A stretch of 64,000 nt of DNA from Archilochus colubris (lineage: Eukaryota > Chordata > Aves > Apodiformes > Trochilidae), in NCBI GenBank assembly GCA_023079485.1, contig CM041109.1:1311549-1375548 (forward strand). The letters run 5' to 3'. Both the position numbers and the translations under genes were made by a program. Of the stretch, positions 61,001-64,000 are shown piece by piece (position 1 is the first letter of the stretch; every line of letters begins with the position of its first letter). The notes beneath the pieces are model-generated. The model saw only the letters and a list, made by a program, of their open reading frames with translations, did not search any database and was not told the DNA's origin.

Positions 61001-64000
61001 GAAGATTATCTCCCTCTGCAAACCCCACAGTGATTTCTTTGCTAATGGAAGGAATTCCTTCTTTCTTATTCTGCATTCTGAGGGTGCTGAGCCCCAGGTT
61101 GCCCCCAGAAGCTGTGGCTGCCCCATCCCTGGACGTGGTGAAGGTTGGATAGGGTTTGGAGCCCCCTGGACTGGTGGGAGGTGTCCCTGCCCATGGGTTT
61201 AGGAACTGGATGAGCTTTCAGGTCCCTCCAACCCAACCCATTCCATGATTTTATGGTTTCAGACCACCCTCCCCCCACACAACCTGCTGCCAAGAGGGTT
61301 CTGAGAGCTGGAAATTCACACCATGGCTTGAAAATCTGCTTGGTCACTCTTAGGGAATGAGCACCAAAGTGTGGGAAACCCCATCAGACACCCCAAAATC
61401 TGCTCCTCTTGTGCTAAGCAGGATGAGCACCCTCCCAGCCAGGTTTGGCTGTGGTTACCTCCAGCCCACCCCAACCTCTGTCACCACCTCCCTCCTAGCC
61501 CTACCTTTGCTCTGTCAGGATCTCCAGGACATTCTCAGCCAGCCAGATGTTTTTTGCTGTCACATCCCCACCTGAAAGCCAAAGAATCCCCGAGTTGGGT
61601 TAGAAAAGCCCTTGAAGATTCACTGAATCCAACCATAACCCAAACTCTACCAAGCTCAGAGCTAACCCAGGCCTTGAACCAGCAGAACACAGAAAGCTCC
61701 TCTGAGCAAGGCAGCTGATTCCTCAGGCACATGGTGGGATTCTTGGGGATGCCCTGCACAGGGACAGGAGTTGGACTTGATCCTGATGGATCCCTTCCAG
61801 CTTGGCAAATGATTCCATTCCAATGGCTTTCTTTATGTTGCTTCTGCACCTGAGCTTTTATTCAGCATTCAGCTGGAGCAGAGCAGGGATTCCTCCTGCT
61901 CCCAGGGGCATCCCCAACCCCTAACCCAGGCCAGCCCCAAACAATGGCATCATTAACAATCAAGGCATTGTTAGCAATTAAGGCATTGTTAACAATTAAG
62001 GCATTGTTAACAATTAAGGCATCATAAAAGTGATGAGTGAGGCAGCCCCCTCCTTCCAGAGCAAAAGGGGCCCCCAAGCAGGGAGGTGCAACCCAAGGGG
62101 CAGCTCCATGGCCTTTGCCACCATCCCCTGTCCCCACTGGGTGGCTGAGTCCCCATTCCTGGATGGGTTTCAGGGTCGTTTCGATGGGATTTAGGGGAAA
62201 AAAATTTTGCAGAGTGGGGGTGATGGTTGGGACTCCATCATCCCAAGGGTCTTTTCCAACCTGAAATATCCCGCGATTCTCTGAGCTTGGCCGGAGCTCA
62301 GGACCCTCCCCCCTCTTTCCTTCTCCTTCCTCCTCCCAGGAGCAGACACAGCAGTTTCCAAGCCTGGTGCTTGGCAGAGGTGACCTGAACACAAATGTCA
62401 GGTTTGATGGGGGACACACACACATCAGTTCCTCCTTGGTGGACGTCAGTGCTCAGAACACGGAAGAGGCCCCGTTCCTGCTGCTCCGGAAAAGCGTCCG
62501 TGGGGCTGGGGAGGGGGGATGCACCCAGGGCTGGGGGGGGACACAGATGGCCACTGCCAGCTCCCTGGAGGAGCTACTGACTTCAGGGTACCCCTTGAAG
62601 CTCTGAGGAGCTCCTGAGGAGCTGTGTGCCTGGGTTTTGCCATCCCAAAGGACAAAGCAGGGACTATGGGGGGTTCTGGGGCTCTTGTGCAGCCCCCTCC
62701 TCACATACCCCCAGGGGTTTGTCCCCTGTTAAGTACAGTTAAACTTCTTGTCTAGTTCTAGAGCTCCCAGCAGAAGGACATGGAGCTGGTCCAGAGGAGG
62801 TACTGGAGCTGCTGGGAGAGCTGGAGCAGCTCTGGAGCCAGGTGGAAAGAGTTGGGGGTGTTCAGTCTGGAGAAGAGAAGGTTCTGGGGAGACCTTGGAG
62901 CACCTTTCAGTGCCTGAAGGGGCTCCAGGAAAGCTGGGGAGGGACTTGGGACAAGGGCCTGGAGAGATGGGATGGGAGGGAAGGGTTTCCAGCTGCAAGA
63001 GGGGAGCTGGAGATTGGACATCAGGGAGAAATTCTTTGGGGTGAGGGTGCTGAGCCCCAGGTTGCCCCCAGAAGCTGTGGCTGCCCCATCCCTGGCAGTG
63101 TTGAAGGTTGGATGGGGCTTGGAGCTGGTTGGAGGTGTCCTTGCCCATGCAGGGGGTGGGACTGGGTGAGCTTTAATGTCCCAGCCCCAAGCAGACTGTG
63201 ACTCTGTAAAAACTGTCAGCAACAGGAACCAGAACACTTCCTGGTTGCTCCAGCATTTGCCAGAAGCCTCCTGGCTCCCTCTGTGATTCACCCCTCGAAG
63301 AGGCTCTTGGGAGCTACAGCCTCTCCAAGGTTCATCCTCTGCTCCAACTTCCCTGGAGAATTTTCCTCCCCTTACAGGTCAGGGCAGGCTTGGGCACAGC
63401 TCCTGCCTGCCAGGGGGTGGTTATGGAGCTGCTGGGGAAGCCTGCCCAGACCCAGCCACCTCCCAAGAGCCAGGGGATGGCACCAAGAGTGTCCAACCCT
63501 GCTTGCAGGAGCAGGGAGGGGACACAGGCAGCTGTCACCTCACTCCTGTGGCACAACTCACCTGCAATCTGCTTCATGAAGGTCATGCAGACACCATCAG
63601 CACCCAGCACCCCGCTCTTCACCAGCTCCCGCAGCAGCCACACCAGCTGGGCAGAGGGAGAGGTCAGAGCAGCTTTGGCCACCCCCCCACCCCACCCCAG
63701 GACACCTCTCTTCTACATTTCCCCCTTCCAAAAGTCACTCCTGGACTAAAGGAGCTCCATGGGTGCTGACCACCCCCCCCCCTCTCCTCCCCAGGGACCT
63801 CCCCATTCCAACCTCCCCAGGGACCTCCACCTTCCAACCCTCATCCTGCTCCAACCCTTGGTGGCTGGGAAGGGGGAGGTCTGGGGAAGTTTCTCCTCAC
63901 CTGGGTCCTGCAGGTGTCCTGCAGCTTCAAGTACTTCTCCATGAGAATATGGTTGATCTTGTTGAGAACAATGTTCATCCCATCTCTGCTCACCAGGGCC
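34012..64000 (-). CDS. INTS3: INTS3, Integrator complex subunit 3 (C-terminal ~932 residues; 5' part outside window)
   Basis: Twenty-seven exons join in frame from the right edge (63901-64000, partial) to TGA at 34014-34012. They encode about 932 residues; the human protein is about 1042, so the first ~110 residues are missing to the right. Seen: long alpha-helical HEAT-type segments, an acidic linker ([17 protein letters not shown]), a second helical region ending with [17 protein letters not shown], and a basic tail [20 protein letters not shown] that looks like a nuclear localisation signal. Known for the family: the N-terminal half scaffolds the SOSS complex with SSB1/2 and INIP at DNA breaks, and the C-terminal region binds INTS6; in Integrator it takes part in snRNA 3'-end processing and promoter-proximal termination. 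All junctions are GT-AG; every intron phase checks. Identity is secure from near-identity to vertebrate INTS3. Confidence 0.97.
34207..34363 (-). CDS. INTS3: INTS3 exon
   Basis: 157 bp. It encodes [40 protein letters not shown] and [12 protein letters not shown], a serine-rich, basic then acidic tail. Donor GTCAGT. Confidence 0.95.
34440..34835 (+). repeat. 24-bp minisatellite (GGGATGGGATGAGGAGGAATGGTT)
   Basis: About sixteen units in the INTS3 intron between its third- and second-last exons. Units vary AGGAGG/AGGGGG. On the + strand it reads as repeated GWDGMRRN; this is a product of the 24-bp period. Confidence 0.93.
34840..35073 (+). mobile_element. CR1 LINE 3' fragment
   Basis: It has GGATTGGATGTTAGGAGAAA, CCCATCCCTGGAGATATTC and a terminal GGCATTCTATGATCCC, ending about 9 bp from an INTS3 exon donor. 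Confidence 0.85.
35082..35154 (-). CDS. INTS3: INTS3 exon
   Basis: 73 bp. It encodes [20 protein letters not shown] and HKMK. A CR1 3' end stops only about 10 bp past its donor. Confidence 0.95.
35340..35612 (+). repeat. 21-bp minisatellite (CTGGAGGGTGTGGTGACAGCC)
   Basis: About twelve units, best preserved at 35520-35605, running up to the donor of an INTS3 exon (the exon ends at 35613). Confidence 0.88.
35613..35713 (-). CDS. INTS3: INTS3 exon
   Basis: 101 bp. It encodes [20 protein letters not shown] and [13 protein letters not shown]. Two overlapping donors exist, GTAGGT and GTACCA four bases on; only the first gives the conserved N-F-F-S-Q-T junction. Confidence 0.94.
36300..36800 (+). 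repeat. ~62-bp minisatellite in an INTS3 intron
   Basis: The module CTTCTGCCCCCAACCCAGAG, then GTCTGGGGGCTCCTGGAGCA, recurs about eight times between 36300 and 36800. Confidence 0.85.
37301..37468 (-). CDS. INTS3: INTS3 exon
   Basis: 168 bp. It encodes [40 protein letters not shown] and [15 protein letters not shown]. Donor GTGAGG. Confidence 0.96.
37515..38045 (+). mobile_element. cluster of CR1 3' fragments
   Basis: Three plus-strand pieces abut: about 37515-37680, 37686-37905 (ending CTCCATGATTCTGTGACC) and 37905-38045 (ending GTCCCTCCAACCCAAACC). A run of old insertions in one INTS3 intron. Confidence 0.75.
38175..38223 (-). CDS. INTS3: INTS3 small exon
   Basis: 49 bp. It encodes [16 protein letters not shown] plus split codons. 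Acceptor CCTTTCCCTTACAG, donor GTAAGG. Confidence 0.95.
38328..38441 (-). CDS. INTS3: INTS3 exon
   Basis: 114 bp. It encodes [20 protein letters not shown] and [17 protein letters not shown]. The acceptor is T-rich, ending TTTAATTAG. Confidence 0.96.
38645..38815 (-). mobile_element. CR1 LINE fragment
   Basis: Minus-strand core with AGCTGTGGCTGCCCCATGCC and GATGAAATTCTTCACTC. Confidence 0.65.
38936..39011 (-). CDS. INTS3: INTS3 exon
   Basis: 76 bp. It encodes [18 protein letters not shown] and DSVLNIL. Donor GTGAGT. Confidence 0.96.
39600..39820 (+). mobile_element. CR1 LINE 3' fragment
   Basis: GGAATATCAGGAAAAATTCC, GGTGGAGTCACCATCCC and GATGACCTTGGAGGTCTTG; the terminal octamer is lost. 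Confidence 0.75.
40766..40834 (-). CDS. INTS3: INTS3 exon
   Basis: 69 bp, phase 0. It encodes [20 protein letters not shown] and SFQ. Acceptor GGCTCTTCCAG, donor GTAAGG. Confidence 0.96.
40925..41242 (+). mobile_element. CR1 LINE 3' fragment
   Basis: GCTCCAGGAAACCTGGGG, AGAAATTCTTTGGGTTGAGG and the end CCCATTCCATGATTCCATGA. Confidence 0.85.
42472..43075. mobile_element. CR1 fragments in opposite orientations
   Basis: A plus-strand copy at 42472-42830 ends AATGATTCTGTGATTCTATG; minus-strand pieces at about 42875-43075 begin ATCACAGAATCATGGAATGG. They meet tail to tail with about 45 bp between them. Confidence 0.8.
43109..43262 (-). CDS. INTS3: INTS3 exon
   Basis: 154 bp. It encodes [39 protein letters not shown] and [20 protein letters not shown] inside the exon could mimic an acceptor, but CTCCTTCCAG at the edge is the one that keeps the S-K-A-A-A-G frame. 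Confidence 0.95.
43393..43512 (-). CDS. INTS3: INTS3 exon
   Basis: 120 bp. It encodes [39 protein letters not shown]. The acceptor is CCCCAAG and the donor GTAGGA. Confidence 0.95.
43756..43800 (-). CDS. INTS3: INTS3 small exon
   Basis: 45 bp. It encodes [14 protein letters not shown] with split codons at both ends; it joins E-E-I-T-E to R-N-L-C-Q in frame. Acceptor TTTATCCCACAG, donor GTATGG. Confidence 0.95.
   Translation of the reverse strand, partial: VSGGVSGEASLPNI
44340..44366. repeat. (AAT)n microsatellite
   Basis: About eight uninterrupted AAT units next to an A-rich stretch, 10 bp from an INTS3 exon donor. Confidence 0.9.
44376..44479 (-). CDS. INTS3: INTS3 exon
   Basis: 104 bp. 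It encodes [20 protein letters not shown] and [14 protein letters not shown]. Donor GTAAGG. Confidence 0.96.
44640..44760 (+). mobile_element. short CR1 3' end
   Basis: GAGCTTGGAGCATCCCGGGC, GATGAGCTTTAAGGTCCC and GTGATTCCATG. Confidence 0.7.
45239..45293 (-). CDS. INTS3: INTS3 exon
   Basis: 55 bp. It encodes [18 protein letters not shown]. Acceptor TTTTTGTGCTCCAG, donor GTACCA. Confidence 0.95.
45630..45858 (+). mobile_element. CR1 3' fragment of the same subfamily as the 1.1-kb composite pair
   Basis: It shares GAACATGGGAAGTTCCAGCT, CTTCATCCCTGGAAGGGTG and the TGTGTCCCTGGGTGTCCTG segment with 12288-13386, but is truncated to about 230 bp. Confidence 0.8.
46164..46293 (-). CDS. INTS3: INTS3 exon
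   Basis: 130 bp. It encodes [20 protein letters not shown] and [20 protein letters not shown]. The donor is AG/GTTGGT, weaker than most but the only in-frame choice that restores K-G-S-D-T. Confidence 0.95.
46960..47205 (+). mobile_element. degraded CR1 3' fragment
   Basis: CCCATCCTTGGAGACACTGA, GGTGGCCCTGCTCACTGC and a final GGTTCCATGATTCTATGG, split by an (AT)-rich insert at 47108-47155. Confidence 0.65.
47415..47730 (-). mobile_element. CR1 LINE fragment
   Basis: Starting AATCACAGGGTTGGTTTGG, with AACCCCTCCAAGGATGGAGA and AAGTTTCTCCTCCTTTCCC, i.e. a minus-strand CR1 3' region. Confidence 0.7.
47940..49375. repeat. 51-bp / 102-bp dimeric minisatellite in an INTS3 intron
   Basis: The core (48079-48760) has seven 102-bp units with AGCTCCCAAGACTGACTGG at exact 102-bp spacing (48079, 48181, 48283, 48385, 48487, 48589, 48691). 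Each is two related 51-bp halves, GGTGGTCTCAGGATCCTCC... and GGTGGTCTGGGTATCTTCC.... Flanks are diverged 51-60 bp units. Since 51 and 102 are multiples of three, both strands stay open for more than 450 codons. Confidence 0.95.
49479..49598 (-). CDS. INTS3: INTS3 exon (acidic linker)
   Basis: 120 bp. It encodes [37 protein letters not shown] and NSKG. The acidic linker separates the SOSS-binding half from the C-terminal helical half. A 1.4-kb minisatellite lies just downstream in the next intron. Confidence 0.96.
49805..50325. mobile_element. opposed CR1 fragments
   Basis: A minus-strand piece at about 49805-50025 starts AGAATCATAGAATCATGG. A plus-strand piece at about 50030-50325 ends CAACTCATTCCGTGGTTCTA. 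They meet at their truncated 5' ends. Confidence 0.75.
50573..50679 (-). CDS. INTS3: INTS3 exon
   Basis: 107 bp. It encodes [19 protein letters not shown] and [16 protein letters not shown], the end of the N-terminal helical region. Donor GTAGGG. Confidence 0.96.
51145..51182. repeat. imperfect (GT)n microsatellite
   Basis: GTGTGTGTGTCTGTGTGTGT and on, in an INTS3 intron. Confidence 0.85.
51202..51293 (-). CDS. INTS3: INTS3 exon
   Basis: 92 bp. It encodes [20 protein letters not shown] and [11 protein letters not shown]. Donor GTAAGA. Confidence 0.96.
52522..52601 (-). CDS. INTS3: INTS3 exon
   Basis: 80 bp. It encodes [20 protein letters not shown] and LDFMCR. Acceptor CTCTTTCCAG, donor GTGAGC. 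Confidence 0.96.
52720..53550 (-). mobile_element. CR1 LINE with remnant of the reverse transcriptase C-terminus
   Basis: The longest CR1 copy on the INTS3 side. Read on the minus strand it encodes a broken remnant with [18 protein letters not shown] and [11 protein letters not shown], then [20 protein letters not shown]. Several frame changes show it is dead. The 3' end is at 52720 with an eroded terminal repeat. Confidence 0.85.
53833..53920 (-). CDS. INTS3: INTS3 exon
   Basis: 88 bp. It encodes [19 protein letters not shown] and [10 protein letters not shown]. Acceptor TTTTTCCTGCAG, donor GTATTC after one base of a glutamate codon. Confidence 0.96.
54000..54240 (-). mobile_element. CR1 LINE 3' fragment
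   Basis: CTGGGGGTTAGAAGAGACC, CACCTAAATCCAACCTGCC and, further right, AGAATTTTTTCCTCGTG, a minus-strand CR1 tail close to an INTS3 exon. Confidence 0.65.
54287..54478 (-). CDS. INTS3: INTS3 exon
   Basis: 192 bp, phase 0 at both ends. It encodes [37 protein letters not shown] and [15 protein letters not shown]. Confidence 0.97.
54500..55240 (-). mobile_element. CR1 fragment with a duplicated 3' segment
   Basis: GCTTGGAAGGGACCTCTGG at 54514 recurs at 54689, about 175 bp apart, so the CR1 tail is present twice before the rest of the element (to about 55240, with CAGTTCTGGGCTCCCCAG on the minus strand). Confidence 0.75.
55411..55508 (-). CDS. INTS3: INTS3 exon
   Basis: 98 bp. It encodes [20 protein letters not shown] and [12 protein letters not shown]. 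Acceptor CTCTCCCCAG, donor GTAACT. Confidence 0.96.
55630..55725 (+). mobile_element. short CR1 3' end
   Basis: TTATGGTTGGACTCGATGAT, CCAGATCTTTTCCAGCCAGG and TTCTGTGATCC. Confidence 0.65.
56894..57023 (-). CDS. INTS3: INTS3 exon
   Basis: 130 bp. It encodes [36 protein letters not shown] and VLSAQFT. Acceptor TTTTCCCCAAG, donor GTAGGC. Confidence 0.96.
57903..58047 (-). CDS. INTS3: INTS3 exon
   Basis: 145 bp. It encodes [39 protein letters not shown] and FCISLLRER. Acceptor CTTTACACAG, donor GTGAGC. Confidence 0.96.
59675..60085 (-). mobile_element. CR1 LINE 3' fragment
   Basis: GGTTGGAAAAGACCTCAAAG, CATTGAGTCCAAGCAGCC and then AAACCTCCAGGGATGGTGAC, TCCAACCTGAACTTCCCC. A 410-bp minus-strand copy in the large INTS3 intron 58048-61504. 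Confidence 0.85.
61070..61260 (+). mobile_element. CR1 LINE 3' fragment
   Basis: GAGGGTGCTGAGCCCCAGG, AGCTGTGGCTGCCCCATCCC and CCCATTCCATGATTTTATGG. Confidence 0.85.
61505..61571 (-). CDS. INTS3: INTS3 exon
   Basis: 67 bp. It encodes [20 protein letters not shown]. Acceptor GGCTTTCAG, donor GTAGGG. The next intron is the largest INTS3 intron here (3.46 kb). Confidence 0.95.
61595..61830. mobile_element. degraded CR1 pieces in both orientations
   Basis: A minus-strand piece (GGGTTAGAAAAGCCCTTG, CTGAATCCAACCATAACCC) is followed by a plus-strand end (GACAGGAGTTGGACTTGATC, GATCCCTTCCAGCTTGG). Confidence 0.65.
61945..62030. repeat. 18-bp AT-rich tandem repeat (GGCATTGTTAACAATTAA)
   Basis: Four to five units of GGCATTGTTAACAATTAA, the last two intact ones identical. 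Each holds the palindrome ATTGTTAACAAT. Located in an INTS3 intron. Confidence 0.9.
62765..63215 (+). mobile_element. CR1 LINE 3' fragment
   Basis: TTCAGTCTGGAGAAGAGAAG, GGCTCCAGGAAAGCTGGGG, TCAGGGAGAAATTCTTTGGG and the end GAGCTTTAATGTCCCAGCCC; the terminal octamer is lost. Confidence 0.85.
63562..63646 (-). CDS. INTS3: INTS3 exon
   Basis: 85 bp. It encodes [19 protein letters not shown] and CMTFMKQIA. Acceptor CTCTGCCCAG, donor GTGAGT. Confidence 0.96.
63901..64000 (-). CDS. INTS3: INTS3 exon, first in window (cut by window edge)
   Basis: Open through the window edge. It encodes [19 protein letters not shown] and [13 protein letters not shown]. The donor is GTGAGG. The codon phase at position 64000 (last base of a codon) agrees with the total length of the downstream exons. 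Confidence 0.95.

Larger units (their letters stand above)
58048..61504 (-). other. INTS3 largest intron in the window
   Basis: Between exons 61505-61571 and 57903-58047. Apart from the CR1 copies at 59675-60085 and 61070-61260 and a short CR1 end at about 60300-60370, 58100-59670 and 60380-61060 hold no recognisable gene, RNA or repeat. Confidence 0.5.

Overview
This window is vertebrate nuclear DNA, almost certainly from a bird. It has split genes with GT-AG introns, compact introns (mostly 0.1-3.5 kb), dozens of CR1-type LINE 3' ends in both orientations (ending in variants of ATTCTATGATTCT), and very many GC-rich minisatellites and homopolymer runs. That texture fits a gene-dense avian microchromosome. 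The gene order INTS3 - SLC27A3 - GATAD2B, with INTS3 and SLC27A3 on one strand and GATAD2B converging on them, is the same order and relative orientation known from human 1q21.3. The species cannot be named; the high CR1 density would suit a CR1-rich lineage, but that is a guess.

Layout. 1-9315: upstream or intron-1 sequence of GATAD2B, with CpG-rich patches, a TATA-containing candidate promoter, a possible 29-bp untranslated exon and CR1 pieces. 9316-21113 (+): the complete GATAD2B coding region, ten exons joining in frame to 591 codons. 21114 to about 25060: its long 3'UTR, full of homopolymers. About 25060-26580: short convergent intergenic space holding an 18-22 bp minisatellite. About 26580-32435 (-): complete SLC27A3 coding region, ten exons joining in frame to 626 codons. 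32436-33500: C-rich intergenic space with the likely SLC27A3 promoter. About 33500-64000 (-): INTS3, 27 exons encoding the last ~932 residues; the N-terminal exons lie beyond the right edge. Every exon junction below was derived by reading splice sites and checking phase, and all three reading frames close without a frameshift or internal stop.

The three genes do not form a pathway. GATAD2B (p66-beta) is a scaffold of the NuRD chromatin remodelling and deacetylase complex; SLC27A3 (FATP3/ACSVL3) is an acyl-CoA synthetase of the fatty-acid transport protein family; INTS3 is a subunit of the Integrator RNA-processing complex and of the SOSS single-strand DNA repair complex.

The most notable features outside the genes are repeats: a 1.1-kb inverted pair of nearly identical CR1-derived units that share the same 5' boundary and carry a 21-bp minisatellite (one in a GATAD2B intron, one in an SLC27A3 intron), a higher-order array with two 806-bp blocks in the last GATAD2B intron, and a 51/102-bp minisatellite in an INTS3 intron that is open on both strands for more than 450 codons and could be mistaken for a gene. 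I found no CRISPR array, tRNA, rRNA, prokaryotic system or intact virus.
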